64,000 nt of DNA from Acinetobacter silvestris (GTDB lineage: Bacteria; Pseudomonadota; Gammaproteobacteria; Pseudomonadales; Moraxellaceae): assembly GCF_002135235.1 (NCBI RefSeq), contig NZ_NEGB01000007.1, forward strand, positions 62,001-126,000, read 5' to 3'. Positions 18,788-28,929 of the stretch are shown in pieces; position 1 is the first letter of the stretch; each line of letters begins with the position of its first letter. Made by a program: the position numbers and the translations under genes. A model generated the notes under the pieces. It was given only the letters and a program-made list of their open reading frames with translations. It ran no database searches and was not told the origin of the DNA.

Positions 18788-19555
18788 TTAGAATAAAAAT
18801 GCGACCCCAAATCCTGCATGATAACTACGGTCATCACCATTCAAATCGACACCAATACTCGCGTCTAATTGAGCACGATCATTTAACGCATAGATTAAGC
18901 CAGAACCGAGACCATATTCATAATCTTGGCTTTCCGCTTTACGGTAAACAAATTCAGAGAATCCTGATAATTTACCTGCAATTTGATAGCCAAGCATTGG
19001 AATAGCCGTGACTGCCCAATGACCATCCTGCACCGCATAATTCATGGTAATCCCGGTATTCAGCAAATCACTGTATTGATACGCCAAGGATGAACCGATA
19101 CTATAAATATCATCTTCTTCAGAAAAACCATCGTTACCTGTAGCAATTAAAGCACGCGCCAAAATCGCCATTGACAATTTATCATCATCTAAATCAATAG
19201 CCTGCTTCAGCCCAATGCTAACATCACCCAAACCAGAATCATGCGTTTTTTCGCCTTTGTACTTCGTTTGCGTCCAACCTGCACCTTCGAAACCCAACTG
19301 TAATTCCATACTTGAAGTTAATCCGGTACGAAATAACATATCAGTATTCAAAGTCACGGTTTTGGCTTGAGCACCATCAATTTTTGTTTCCGTATAGTTT
19401 GCACTTGGAAGACCTTGTTCCCATGCCAGATGCCCTACTGGCGTAATTCCGGTACCAAACCCTGTACCCGGACGATCAAATGAGAAATCGGCTGCCATAC
19501 TGCTCATACTTATTGTTGAAGCCAGTACTAAAGTCATTTTATTTAAGATGGTCAT
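18788..19555 (-). CDS. Outer-membrane beta-barrel protein (Phenol_MetA_deg/transporter-like)
   Basis: 255 residues. A signal peptide (TLVLASTISMSSMAAD) is followed by alternating strands and the C-terminal aromatic signature GFGVAFLF typical of outer-membrane barrels. The segment FSFDRPGTGFGTGITPVGH resembles proteins annotated as the MetA-pathway of phenol degradation transporter family. What it transports is not known. The ankyrin-like gene ends 14 bp upstream, and the two may form an operon. Confidence 0.75.
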   Translation of the reverse strand: MTILNKMTLVLASTISMSSMAADFSFDRPGTGFGTGITPVGHLAWEQGLPSANYTETKIDGAQAKTVTLNTDMLFRTGLTSSMELQLGFEGAGWTQTKYKGEKTHDSGLGDVSIGLKQAIDLDDDKLSMAILARALIATGNDGFSEEDDIYSIGSSLAYQYSDLLNTGITMNYAVQDGHWAVTAIPMLGYQIAGKLSGFSEFVYRKAESQDYEYGLGSGLIYALNDRAQLDASIGVDLNGDDRSYHAGFGVAFLF

Positions 19556-19569
19556 ATATTTGCTCTGAA

Positions 19570-20112
19570 TTAGGCTAATTCTTTCGACATTTTTGCGCCA
19601 CGACTACGCAATAACTCTAAAGTTTCTTTCTCTTCAGGTAAAGCCTGTGACCAATCAATTTGGTCAAAATCGCAATCAAAAAATAAATCACTGATTGAAG
19701 TCAGAATGGTTTTGCCTTCTTCATCTTTACTATTCGGTTCTACATTAATGTCCAATAAGCGCAATACTGCGGGTACACATGCTGCACTCGCAGAGTCCCA
19801 TAAAGGCCCATAACATTCTTCAGCATCCCACAAATGAAAATTTGCTTTCGCTTGAATTAACGCATCTAAAATATCTAAATGAACTTGTAATGTTTGTTTT
19901 TTCTGCTCTGGACTTAATTTTTGCCCAGCTTCATAGGCTTCACAAATATTTTCCCACCATTTAAATAGACCATCCGACCAGACAGATACTGCAGGTCCTT
20001 TTTCTGAATCAATAAAATTTGGATCAAGACCATCAGCTAACAGGCGCTGAATTTGGCTCAAGTCTAAATCTTCTAAAGCCTGTAAAAATACTTGTTGTTG
20101 AGCATTTAACAT
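19570..20112 (-). CDS. Ankyrin-repeat-like hypothetical protein
   Basis: 180 residues without signal peptide or membrane segment. Pieces resemble ankyrin units: LSQIQRLLADGLDPNFID at the N-terminus, ILDALIQAKANFHLWD in the middle and VLRLLDINVEPNSKDEEG later, each ending in an xDxNxxD-like turn. Such repeats mediate protein binding. Nothing points to a particular partner. It is close to the barrel gene downstream. Confidence 0.7.
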   Translation of the reverse strand: MLNAQQQVFLQALEDLDLSQIQRLLADGLDPNFIDSEKGPAVSVWSDGLFKWWENICEAYEAGQKLSPEQKKQTLQVHLDILDALIQAKANFHLWDAEECYGPLWDSASAACVPAVLRLLDINVEPNSKDEEGKTILTSISDLFFDCDFDQIDWSQALPEEKETLELLRSRGAKMSKELA

Positions 20113-20248
20113 GCCAATTTCTCACTTATATTAATCTGATTATTATGCCGAATATTTAGAAAAAAGTTTCGAAAAATTTTAATGGCTTAACATTTGATGT
20201 AAATCATGCCCATTTTTTGTTATTTTCTGACAAAAACATGACTAAAAT

Positions 20249-20273
20249 AAAAAAGCCCCGAAGGGCTTTTTTT
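20249..20273 (-). terminator. Terminator of the HPF/RaiA-like gene
   Basis: AAAAGCCC-CGAA-GGGCTTTT hairpin that overlaps the last codon of the minus-strand gene and is followed by T residues on that strand. Confidence 0.8.
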
Positions 20274-20622
20274 AAACTTCCTCATCCACGAGTTCAAGAT
20301 GGCCACCTCGTGGGCTTTCTTTCTTCTCTAAGACGTGTTCCAAGCTGCGCTTCACTCGTTCAATTGCGCCATGTAATGCTAAATCAATATTCTTTGCTTT
20401 ATGTGTCCCCACAACAGGTTTTATACCAGCAGCTTTTGCTTCAACCATACAGCGGATGTCATCATCTCCGCCTTTATCGCCATTTTCATCACTTATATGC
20501 ACAGAAAATTGGGTAATACGTTCACTATGACGTTGAAATTCTTGATTCAGCTCTTCGCGTACATAGGTAATTAAGCGCTCGCTATTTTGAATGTTTTTAT
20601 CAGTACGGATTTCAATGTTCAT
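20272..20622 (-). CDS. HPF/RaiA-family ribosome-associated protein
   Basis: 116 residues matching the short HPF/RaiA fold: MNIEIRTDKNIQNSERL forms the first strand and helix, and HGAIERVKRSLEHVLEKK is the second helix. The classical proteins bind the 30S decoding channel and hibernate ribosomes. This one has a long acidic insert (ENGDKGGDDD) and an IRCMVEAKAAG strand where the family has the conserved basic face, so it is a divergent paralogue. The real hpf beside rpoN would be elsewhere. Confidence 0.75.
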   Translation of the reverse strand: MNIEIRTDKNIQNSERLITYVREELNQEFQRHSERITQFSVHISDENGDKGGDDDIRCMVEAKAAGIKPVVGTHKAKNIDLALHGAIERVKRSLEHVLEKKESPRGGHLELVDEEV

Positions 20623-21135
20623 AAAATATCATCCTCTTTCTTTATTTGAACCTTTTACGCGAAATAAACTATTTTGCGCACGCCTTAAGCTTACTGTTTA
20701 TCACAGTTTTTCATCTTCAATTAATTGGAATGACTGCCTCCACAATTGAACGGATGAACACTTTTTATCTGCAGATTCGTGTTCTTATATACTCAATATC
20801 AGGCCTTATTGAAAAATAAGCAAGTAGATTTTTAAAAAATTAATGAAAAGAATATGAAAATTGACAACTTCTTACAAAAAAATATAACACATTGTTTTAT
20901 ATGTATTTTTATTAGTTTTATTTCGCATAAAAAACAACCTTACTTTAGGATTTCTAATCTATTGGCTCAATAAACCTAAAATTATTGAATTCCAAGTTAA
21001 AATATTTCTAGCGATATATGCTCATCTTCACAAATTTTAAGAATTACATAATTTTTATCCGTTTATGCTATTTCAGCTTTATTTTTGCTTAATAATCTGT
21101 ATCCTTTAAGCGCTTTCTTGGGGGAGAACTTTTTA
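20623..21135. other. Divergent intergenic region between the HPF-like and Tsx-like genes
   Basis: About 510 bp, strongly AT-rich, without a credible gene. It must contain divergent promoters. An in-frame extension upstream of the Tsx-like gene from 21085 has no signal-peptide logic and is not used. No riboswitch-like structure was recognised. Confidence 0.4.
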
Positions 21136-21858
21136 ATGAAACTTACACACATTACGGCACTATGCCTACTCGCTTCAACTGCAACTTTGACGCAAGCAGC
21201 ACCTGTTTGGCAAGACTTCAGCATTACTGGTCTATATGGCGAAAACTATGAGTTAACACCAGACAAAAAACAGTCGACTGTAACGTTTGAATATGCAGCT
21301 AAGCTTAAATATGGTGATTTTTTTGCTTTTGCAGATCGCACCAATAGCAGCGGTCAATCGGATACTTATTTTGAAGTATCACCACGTTTAAGCTTAGGCG
21401 CAGTTTCAGGTCAAAAACTTGAACTAGGTCCAATTAAAGATGTGTTAATTGCTACGACTTGGGAAGGTGGTAAAGACATGAACAACTACCTCTATGGGGT
21501 AGGTGTAGATTTAGCGATTCCTTATTTCCAATATGCTCAATTAAACTTGTATCGTGCGAACAACGACCTTCAAGCCGATGATTATCAATTAACATTTACT
21601 TATGGTATTCCATTCAAACTGGCAGCTGAAGAATTTTTAGTCGACGGTTTCTTGGATTGGTCTACTGCAGAAGATGATAAAGTCGCTCACTCAAGTGAGT
21701 TGAACTGGACCACGCAATGGAAATGGAATATCGGGCCACACATTTCTCCAGCGACACGCTTATATCTTGGTGTTGAGCACTCTGTATGGCAAAACAAATA
21801 TGGCGTTCCAGGTAAAAATGAAAACAACGTCAGTGCATTAGTGAAATATCACTTCTAA
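21136..21858 (+). CDS. Tsx-like nucleoside-specific outer-membrane channel
   Basis: 241 residues of the OmpK/Tsx channel family. The signal peptide is MKLTHITALCLLASTATLTQAA. Diagnostic stretches include PVWQDFSITGLYGENYEL, FADRTNSSGQSDTYFE and the C-terminal barrel end ENNVSALVKYHF. The ATG has a strong GGGGAG site. Tsx proteins let nucleosides cross the outer membrane. No nucleoside catabolic genes are nearby, so the substrate is inferred from family only. Confidence 0.85.
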   Translation: MKLTHITALCLLASTATLTQAAPVWQDFSITGLYGENYELTPDKKQSTVTFEYAAKLKYGDFFAFADRTNSSGQSDTYFEVSPRLSLGAVSGQKLELGPIKDVLIATTWEGGKDMNNYLYGVGVDLAIPYFQYAQLNLYRANNDLQADDYQLTFTYGIPFKLAAEEFLVDGFLDWSTAEDDKVAHSSELNWTTQWKWNIGPHISPATRLYLGVEHSVWQNKYGVPGKNENNVSALVKYHF

Positions 21859-21880
21859 TTGCACTACCACTTTTTTGTTC

Positions 21881-21908
21881 AAAGGCAAGACTTCGGTCTT
21901 GCCTTTTT
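21881..21908 (+). terminator. Terminator of the Tsx-like gene
   Basis: AAAGGCAAGAC-TTCG-GTCTTGCCTTTTT with a stable UUCG tetraloop. Confidence 0.9.
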
Positions 21909-21967
21909 ATTGCGCTTACAGAGCAAAGTTTTTAAACTAGCAATACCATTTCTCATTCGGCATTTTT

Positions 21968-22471
21968 ATGGACTTTTTAATTCGTCCTGCTCAAATAGAA
22001 GATTTACCACAGATTCTCAATATTTATAATACCGAAATTATCAATGGAACCGCAACGTGGAATCATCATCCTAAAACTTTAGCAGATCTAAAAATTTGGT
22101 TTGAAGACTTAACCACTCAGCAATTCCCACTCTATGTCGCAGAAGAAAAATCCTCCCATAATATTGCAGGATTTGCCGATTATTCTGCCTTTCGTTCAAT
22201 TCATGGCTTTAAACAAACAGTAGAACATTCTGTATTTATTCACCCCAATTTTGCACGTCAAGGTTTAGGTAAGATCTTGATGCTGCAGCTGATTCAACAT
22301 GCCAAACAACACAACATACACGTTATGGTCGCTGCGATTGATCATGCAAATACTGGATCAATCTTATTGCATGAAAAATTAGGCTTTAAACAAACGGGCT
22401 ATATGCCACAAGTCGGTCAAAAATTTGGACAATGGCGTGATCTTGTTTTATTACAACTAATACTGGATTAA
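21968..22471 (+). CDS. GNAT acetyltransferase, phosphinothricin acetyltransferase type
   Basis: 167 residues. The N-terminal IRPAQIEDLPQILNIYN and the INGTATWNHHPKTL segment are typical of the Pat/YncA subfamily, whose members acetylate methionine sulphone/sulphoximine-like amino acids. The acetyl-CoA loop is reduced to HPNFARQGLGKILM (R/QxxGxG), and the C-terminal GFKQTGYMPQVGQKFGQW matches the family. The cellular substrate is not certain. Confidence 0.85.
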   Translation: MDFLIRPAQIEDLPQILNIYNTEIINGTATWNHHPKTLADLKIWFEDLTTQQFPLYVAEEKSSHNIAGFADYSAFRSIHGFKQTVEHSVFIHPNFARQGLGKILMLQLIQHAKQHNIHVMVAAIDHANTGSILLHEKLGFKQTGYMPQVGQKFGQWRDLVLLQLILD

Positions 22472-22499
22472 CGCTTAAAAAAATTATAAATATAGCTGC

Positions 22500-22523
22500 T
22501 AAAAAGCCCCTTTCGGGGCTTTT
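22500..22523. terminator. Bidirectional terminator between the GNAT gene and parE
   Basis: AAAAGCCCC-TTTC-GGGGCTTTT hairpin between convergent genes. Confidence 0.9.
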
Positions 22524-22526
22524 ATT

Positions 22527-24407
22527 TTACACGACTAAATCTGCCAAATTGCCTTTCTGTTCTAACCAATGCTTACGATCGCCAGAACGTTTTTTTGCTA
22601 ATAATTTATCCAACAAACCTGCGGTAAAATGCGCATCATCTAAATCCAATTGCACTAAACGACGTGTATTCGGATCCATTGTGGTTTCACGCAGCTGACT
22701 CGCATTCATTTCACCCAAACCTTTAAAGCGCATGATTTGCGGATTCTTAGACTTGGCTTTCTTTAAGATAATCTCTAGCTCGTCATCATCTAACGCATAA
22801 TGGACGTCTTTTGCATCATCTACACGATATAGCGGTGGCATGGCTACAAACAAATGACCCTCTTCTACCAAGGTATGGAAGTGCTTCACAAACAACGCAC
22901 ACAGCAAAGTTGCAATGTGTAGACCATCAGAATCGGCATCTGCAAGAATACAAATTTTACCATAGCGTAGTTCAGACAGATCATCACTGCCTGGATCAAC
23001 CCCAATAGCAATGGCGATGTCATGCACTTCTTGAGAGGCAAGAACTTCGTCCGAAGAGACTTCCCAAGTGTTTAGAATTTTTCCACGAATAGGCATAATC
23101 GCTTGGAAGTTTTTATCCCGCGCTTGCTTAGCTGAACCACCCGCAGAATCCCCTTCTACGATAAACAATTCAGATTCTTCAAGCGTATGCCCCACACAAT
23201 CTGCCAATTTTCCTGGAAGTGCAGGACCAGAAACAATCTTTTTACGTTCAACTTTTTTCGCTGCTTTTAAACGTCGACCCGCTTTGGCAATGGCTAATTC
23301 AGCAAGCTGCATTGCCACTTCAGAGTTTTGGTTAAGCCATAAAGCAAACGCATCTTTAGCAATATTTAAAACAATATTCGACGCTTCACGACTGGAAAGA
23401 CGTTCTTTCGTTTGCCCTGAAAACTGTGGCTCTTGAAATTTTAAAGACAGAATGTAATTCACACCATCCCAAACATCTTCCGCTGATAATTTCATGTTGC
23501 GAGGCAAGAGATTACGTAATTCACAGAACTCACGCAAAGCATCGGTTACACCAGAGCGCAAACCATTTACATGCGTTCCACCTTGTGCCGTCGGAATTAA
23601 ATTCACATAACTTTCCTGAATCTGCTCGCCGCCTTCAGCATTCCAGCAAATCGCAAATTCAGCTCTAGCGCGTTCAACCTCACCTGTCGCAACAAAAGCT
23701 GGCTCTGGAATAATGTCACGCTCTTGTAGCTCATCCATCAAATAGTCAACGAGACCATTTTCAAACTGCCACTCTATTTTCTCATTATTAATTTCATCAA
23801 TATAAATAATTTGAAGCCCTGCAGCTAAAACAGCTTTGGCTTTTAAATTATGTTTTAATGCTTTTAAGGCAAATTTAGGAGAATCAAAATATTTATCTTC
23901 TGGCCAAAAACGAACCATCGTCCCCGTGGCACGTTTTGCGACTTTACCTTCTAAAACTTCAAGTGCTGAAACGGGTTCGCCGCGTTCAAACGCCATTTTA
24001 TATAAATTGCCTTGGCGCTGTACTTCAACTTCTACCCGAGTGGATAATGCGTTAACAACAGAAATCCCGACCCCATGCAAACCACCTGAAAATTGGTAGT
24101 TATCGGTACTAAATTTACCACCCGCATGCAATTTGGTCATGATAATTTCTATCCCACTCTGACCATACTCAGGGTGGATATCGACAGGCATACCGCGACC
24201 ATTGTCTTCAACCGACAACGAACCATCTTTGTATACTGTCACAGTAATTTTATTGGCATGTCCTGCAAGTGCTTCATCGACCGCATTATCAATAACTTCT
24301 TGTGCCAAATGGTTTGGACGAGTTGTATCCGTATACATTCCTGGACGACGGCGTACAGGATCTAAACCAGATAAAACTTCAAGTGATTGGGCCGTATATT
24401 GAGACAC
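22527..24407 (-). CDS. parE: DNA topoisomerase IV subunit B
   Basis: ATPase subunit of topoisomerase IV, which decatenates daughter chromosomes. The GHKL ATPase motifs are IDNAVDEALAGH, VEDNGRGMPVD and GLHGVGISVVNAL. The TOPRIM domain shows VEGDSAGGSAKQARD and the metal triad LADADSDG. The GyrB/ParE C-terminal box LRETTMDPNTRRLVQLDL is present. The length of 626 without the GyrB insert fits ParE (about 630). It follows a YqiA-like gene by 16 bp, as in E. coli. Confidence 0.98.
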   Translation of the reverse strand: MSQYTAQSLEVLSGLDPVRRRPGMYTDTTRPNHLAQEVIDNAVDEALAGHANKITVTVYKDGSLSVEDNGRGMPVDIHPEYGQSGIEIIMTKLHAGGKFSTDNYQFSGGLHGVGISVVNALSTRVEVEVQRQGNLYKMAFERGEPVSALEVLEGKVAKRATGTMVRFWPEDKYFDSPKFALKALKHNLKAKAVLAAGLQIIYIDEINNEKIEWQFENGLVDYLMDELQERDIIPEPAFVATGEVERARAEFAICWNAEGGEQIQESYVNLIPTAQGGTHVNGLRSGVTDALREFCELRNLLPRNMKLSAEDVWDGVNYILSLKFQEPQFSGQTKERLSSREASNIVLNIAKDAFALWLNQNSEVAMQLAELAIAKAGRRLKAAKKVERKKIVSGPALPGKLADCVGHTLEESELFIVEGDSAGGSAKQARDKNFQAIMPIRGKILNTWEVSSDEVLASQEVHDIAIAIGVDPGSDDLSELRYGKICILADADSDGLHIATLLCALFVKHFHTLVEEGHLFVAMPPLYRVDDAKDVHYALDDDELEIILKKAKSKNPQIMRFKGLGEMNASQLRETTMDPNTRRLVQLDLDDAHFTAGLLDKLLAKKRSGDRKHWLEQKGNLADLVV

Positions 24408-24423
24408 GTTGTAGGTTTTCCTT

Positions 24424-25008
24424 TTATTTTAGCGAATACGATAAAAATTCCAAAAGCATGGGGATTTTATCTGCAAAATTTTCCATGGCATGGTTGCCAT
24501 GCATCTCTATCATGATCATGGAGGTATGCATAGCAGCACTATAATACTGTTCTGCTTCACGATAATCTAAAACTTCATCGCCTTGTTGTAACAGAACCAA
24601 TATTTTGTCTGCATCCTGTACAAATGGCACGGCAATTTGTTCTAAGTGATCAAGTTGTGCATTATCTAAAGTCCAGTATTCATTTACCTTATAGGGAATT
24701 TGTTCAACTCCGAATAATTTTCGGAACAATTGCCATGGTCGCATAGCAGGATTGATGAGTACAGCAGGTACACCATATTTCGCGACCAGTTGTGTCGCAT
24801 AAAACCCACCTAAACTACTTCCAACCAAGACCACATCATCCAATTGTTCAATTAAATTGGATATATTATCAATGACTTGTTGTGGAGGCATATTTAAATC
24901 AGGTAAATGTATTGTATAGGTTGAATGTTGCCCACAATAATTTTTTAATTGTTGGCCCTTGATCGAAAACGCATTACTTTGAAAACCGTGTAGGTAAATA
25001 ATATTCAT
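24424..25008 (-). CDS. yqiA: YqiA-family alpha/beta hydrolase (esterase)
   Basis: 194 residues, a minimal alpha/beta hydrolase. The oxyanion region is YLHGFQSNAFS, the nucleophile elbow VLVGSSLGGFYA, and the C-terminal histidine is in HGNHAMENF. E. coli YqiA hydrolyses short and CoA esters in vitro and is encoded just before parE, the same arrangement as here. The close spacing suggests co-transcription with parE. Confidence 0.85.
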   Translation of the reverse strand: MNIIYLHGFQSNAFSIKGQQLKNYCGQHSTYTIHLPDLNMPPQQVIDNISNLIEQLDDVVLVGSSLGGFYATQLVAKYGVPAVLINPAMRPWQLFRKLFGVEQIPYKVNEYWTLDNAQLDHLEQIAVPFVQDADKILVLLQQGDEVLDYREAEQYYSAAMHTSMIMIEMHGNHAMENFADKIPMLLEFLSYSLK

Positions 25009-25255
25009 ATCGACTTGTTTGAAATTTAGCTCAATTTGTTTTATTTTTACGTGATAAAAATCACAATTTTGTTACGATTGGTAGCTAATAACCTTTTGTT
25101 TGTCCGACAAAATAATTAACATTTGATGGTAATCATCGGTATCTTAAAACGGTTCAGGATGAACAATATCAGATGATTAAATAGGATTTATACATTGATC
25201 TATACCAAAAAGAAAGTATCAGGTATCGATCAATTAGAATTAGGATAACCAATAC

Positions 25256-26587
25256 ATGCCGAGCTTAACACCACTGCACGAAACCTATTGCAAATGGGAT
25301 CCCTCTCCCCTGAGCCAAGCCGATGTGCTGGAAGGTTTAGCTCAATTGGTCAGCACTCGCTTAAGTGGTGTTGTTCAAGATCTAATTCAAGCCATTCAAC
25401 GCGAAATGCTCTTGAGTGTATTTGGTTTAAGCAAACAAAAGGCCCAAAACTTTCAAACCCAACCTTATGTTGAAAAAGCCTATCAATTGGGATATAGCAC
25501 TTTACAACACTATGGTAACTACTTGCTCGCCCCGAGTTTACGTAAAATTATTGAACGTTTTCCAAATTTACATGATAAGGCATTAACGGCAAGCATGCAG
25601 TTTCTGGTCAGTGCACTCAATGGTGTTTTAGGCGATTATCTTCTCAGCACTCAAAACCCGCTTGCGCTCTCGAGTCTACTATATGACCGTTATGGTATGG
25701 TTCAACAAGGTGATTTAGATGGACGTATCGTGATTTTTGCTCACGGTTTGTGTATGAATTACTTAGATTGGTCTAACCGTGGTAATGGTGGCATTGGCGA
25801 AAAACTTTTAGCACAGCGTGATAACAACACCATGTTGTATCTCAATTACAATACTGGACGTCGTATTTCAGCCAATGGGCGCAGTCTTTCGAATCTACTC
25901 GAAGACTTAGTTCAACGGAATCCGCGTATTACCAGTATTGATTTAATTGGCCATAGTATGGGCGGTCTTGTTTCTCGAAGTGCGTTGTTTTATGGCAAAC
26001 AAAATATGCATCAATGGTTTCACATGGTGGAGAATCTAGTTTGTCTTGGCTCACCTCATCATGGTGCTGTATTAGAACGTTTTGGTTTTGCCTTACAAGA
26101 AAAAATTGGTCATTTCCCCCTCGTTAAAATGATCAGTCATATCGTCAATATTCGCAGTAACGGTATTTTAGATTTACGCTATGGCAGTGTTCGTGATGAT
26201 GACTGGGAACACAATAATGCACGGATTGGCTTAGTTGATGATAATCGTAAACCAGCGCCATTGCCTTCACATATCAATACCTTTTTAGTGGCAGGTACGC
26301 TCGAATTTGCAAATAAAAAGAATAAGACCTTAAAAATTATTGGCGACTATTTAGTCAGTGTCAAAAGTGCCTTAGGTGAACATCCCAATCCACGCTTTCA
26401 ACTGAAATTACCTGAATCGCATAAAGCTGTCTTTTATGGTTTAAATCACTTGGAAATTCAATATCACCCGAGTGTGGCGGAGCAAATTGCAAAATGGTTT
26501 TATCCGAATCATGAGCAGCTTGCAGAAGAACAAATCCGTAAATACCTCATTCAATTAGAAAATATGCAAGGTATTATCGAAACCTGA
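25256..26587 (+). CDS. PGAP1/lipase-like alpha/beta hydrolase
   Basis: 443 residues. The N-terminal ~150 residues are helical and not assigned. The hydrolase core follows: FAHGLCMNYLDWSNRG is the oxyanion region, IDLIGHSMGGLVSRSA the nucleophile elbow, and GLNHLEIQYHPSV near the C-terminus supplies the histidine. No signal peptide or lipobox is seen, so it is probably cytosolic. The substrate is unknown; triglyceride lipase or esterase is the broad class. It is divergent from yqiA and has no partner genes. Confidence 0.75.
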   Translation: MPSLTPLHETYCKWDPSPLSQADVLEGLAQLVSTRLSGVVQDLIQAIQREMLLSVFGLSKQKAQNFQTQPYVEKAYQLGYSTLQHYGNYLLAPSLRKIIERFPNLHDKALTASMQFLVSALNGVLGDYLLSTQNPLALSSLLYDRYGMVQQGDLDGRIVIFAHGLCMNYLDWSNRGNGGIGEKLLAQRDNNTMLYLNYNTGRRISANGRSLSNLLEDLVQRNPRITSIDLIGHSMGGLVSRSALFYGKQNMHQWFHMVENLVCLGSPHHGAVLERFGFALQEKIGHFPLVKMISHIVNIRSNGILDLRYGSVRDDDWEHNNARIGLVDDNRKPAPLPSHINTFLVAGTLEFANKKNKTLKIIGDYLVSVKSALGEHPNPRFQLKLPESHKAVFYGLNHLEIQYHPSVAEQIAKWFYPNHEQLAEEQIRKYLIQLENMQGIIET

Positions 26588-26781
26588 TTGTATTGTATCC
26601 AAAGCCTGTTTCCAGAATACCACTCAAACCAGTTGATTAGGTTTTCGCTTCTTCGCATTCAAATCAGACCAAGTGACAACAAATTGACTGCGTCAGACTA
26701 CGCACTACACCTGTACATAAAATTGTATTTAATGCCTTTAATTTGACTTATTAATCTCTAGTTTTAAAATTAAATTCCCAT

Positions 26782-26810
26782 AAAAAAGCCAGTTCGGAAA
26801 CTGGCTTTAA
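26782..26810 (-). terminator. Terminator of dsbB
   Basis: AAAGCCAGTTTCGGAAACTGGCTTT hairpin with T residues on the minus strand, 9 bp past the dsbB stop. Confidence 0.8.
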
Positions 26811-26818
26811 GCATAAAT

Positions 26819-27319
26819 TTAAGCTGGATACTTACGCAATAATTGCCATAAACTGATTAAGGCCAATACGCTAAAGAACACTAAAGACCACACGGGTAAA
26901 GATTGTCCTAAGAAGGTCCAATCGACCCGAGCGCACTCACCTGAACCCGTTAAAACTTCTTTAAATACCGATTTCATCGGTAACGTTTCTACCCAATAAT
27001 CCAGTCCTGGACCACAACTTGGTACTTGATCTGGTGGTAAATTTTGTAGCCATACGTGACGAGCAGCAACACCTGCCGACCATACAATTGCCACTAATCC
27101 TAAAAATGCATAAGCGCGTTTAAAACCAGAACGAATGGGATTATGTAAGCATGCGATTAAAGAAATAATCCCCAAACCCATTAAACCAATACGCTGGAAT
27201 ACACAAAGTGGGCATGGTTCTAAGCCTTGCCCATGTTCCAAATACAAGGCAAATGCCATACCCACGACACTTGCTAAAAACAAAATACCACTCACGAAGC
27301 GATAATTACGCCATTGCAT
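26819..27319 (-). CDS. dsbB: Disulphide bond formation protein DsbB
   Basis: Inner-membrane quinone reductase that reoxidises DsbA. It has 166 residues and four membrane segments. The first periplasmic loop has the CPLC pair in LEPCPLCVFQRIG, and the second has the partner cysteines in PSCGPGLDYW and SGECARVDW. Arg in FQRIG is the conserved quinone-proximal residue. It is downstream of gshA (33 bp), linking two thiol-redox genes. Confidence 0.95.
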   Translation of the reverse strand: MQWRNYRFVSGILFLASVVGMAFALYLEHGQGLEPCPLCVFQRIGLMGLGIISLIACLHNPIRSGFKRAYAFLGLVAIVWSAGVAARHVWLQNLPPDQVPSCGPGLDYWVETLPMKSVFKEVLTGSGECARVDWTFLGQSLPVWSLVFFSVLALISLWQLLRKYPA

Positions 27320-27351
27320 GGATTTTCCTCTTCATTTTTTATAAAACTTAT

Positions 27352-28929
27352 TTATCTAAAGTTGGCAAGATAGTCATTAAAACTGATACTGGTATCTTGC
27401 TCAAGTTGCTGTTGGTCTTGCAAAGATGACTGCGTCAGCGCTTCAAAATACGCTAAAGTTTCAGGGCTTAATACATGTTGTTGGTAACGTTCTAGATGCA
27501 GATTTGCCATCAAGCTACCGAAGCTCCATGTCCCTCCTTGTTCAAGGGTATCTTCAATCACTTGAGCAGATAATGTTTCTGCAACGTCATCAATACGACT
27601 TTGCATCACCAATAAAGCCTGTGTATACAAATCCGTTGCATAAGTTTGATTCAGCAACTCAGCTAAAGGTTGCATGGCATTGATATGCAACTGTACCCAA
27701 TCTTCGAGTAAATATTCCTGCTCTGCCTCTATAATTTTAGCATTTGGTGCACGACCACGATTAACGATTTCAGCTTGGTTTTTATCAATTATTTCTTGTT
27801 CAGCATCAAACAAATCAGGGCTTTCTTTCAATAAACAATATAAAGCTAAAACTTCTAAGAAACCGGCACTATCTTCATTAATTCCGATTGCACTATAGGG
27901 ATTCACATCCACCGCACGGAGTTCAACATAGCCAATGCCACGCTCTGCCAACGCTTGAGATGGCGTTTCCCCAGCCAATGGAACTTGTTTTGGACGCACT
28001 AAACTGTAGTATTCATTTTCAATTTGCAGCACATGATCATTAATTTGAATCGGCTCGCCCTGTTCATCATTTAAACCTAAATGACTGAATTGCTCATACG
28101 GGGTATGTACTGCTTTTTGCAGTTCTTCTACATAAGCGGTTAAATTATTGTAATGGATACCCAATTGTTTTTGTGCTGAATTTTGATAGCCAAACTGCCC
28201 CATTCTTAATGCAGTCGCATAAGGAAGATACAAGGTACCTTTCACCAAAGGAAGTAATTGATGCTCACGTCCAGTCATAAAGCATTTACATACCGATGGG
28301 CTTGCACCAATCAGGAACGTCACCAAAGGCGTTAACCGAATAAAATTTCGTATTAAGCCCAAATACCGATGACTACGGTAATCCTGTAAATTTAAAGCTT
28401 TTAATGCAGCATCCGTTTCATGCTGTTGTAAGGCTGAAAACACAGTATCTGGAAATGAAATATTATAATGTACACCCGAAATCGTCTGCATACGGCGGCC
28501 ATAGCGAATGCCCAAACCATGACGGTATAAGGTTTTAAATTTACCAATATTGGACGTGCCATATTGCGCTAAACGGATATTTTCCTCTTGATCATCCAAC
28601 ATACACGGCATCGACAATGGCCACAGTTTTTCGCCATTTTCTAAATAACGATGCACTACCGCATGAATATCTGCCAAATAATTTAACGCTTGAGGAATAC
28701 TTTCTTTTGGTGGAGTAATAAACTCCATTAAAGCTTCCGAATAATCAGTCGTGATATGCGGATGCGTCAGCGCTGAACCCAACGTTTTCGGATGGTCTGC
28801 TTGAGATAAGAAACCATTGCTTTGCATACGTAGGCTTTCACGCTCAATGCCACGTAACATCCCAGTAAACAATGCTGAATCGACCCAAGTCGGTAAAACA
28901 AATGGAGAAATCGCTTCGGGTTGACTCAT
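27352..28929 (-). CDS. gshA: Glutamate--cysteine ligase
   Basis: First enzyme of glutathione synthesis, ATP-dependent. 525 residues from the ATG; a GTG two codons upstream is possible. Family hallmarks are GIERESLRMQSNGFLSQADH, TDYSEALMEFITPP and YVELRAVDVNPYSAIGI, the active-site region of the gammaproteobacterial class. Length and motifs agree with E. coli GshA (518). It probably forms an operon with dsbB. Confidence 0.97.
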   Translation of the reverse strand: MSQPEAISPFVLPTWVDSALFTGMLRGIERESLRMQSNGFLSQADHPKTLGSALTHPHITTDYSEALMEFITPPKESIPQALNYLADIHAVVHRYLENGEKLWPLSMPCMLDDQEENIRLAQYGTSNIGKFKTLYRHGLGIRYGRRMQTISGVHYNISFPDTVFSALQQHETDAALKALNLQDYRSHRYLGLIRNFIRLTPLVTFLIGASPSVCKCFMTGREHQLLPLVKGTLYLPYATALRMGQFGYQNSAQKQLGIHYNNLTAYVEELQKAVHTPYEQFSHLGLNDEQGEPIQINDHVLQIENEYYSLVRPKQVPLAGETPSQALAERGIGYVELRAVDVNPYSAIGINEDSAGFLEVLALYCLLKESPDLFDAEQEIIDKNQAEIVNRGRAPNAKIIEAEQEYLLEDWVQLHINAMQPLAELLNQTYATDLYTQALLVMQSRIDDVAETLSAQVIEDTLEQGGTWSFGSLMANLHLERYQQHVLSPETLAYFEALTQSSLQDQQQLEQDTSISFNDYLANFR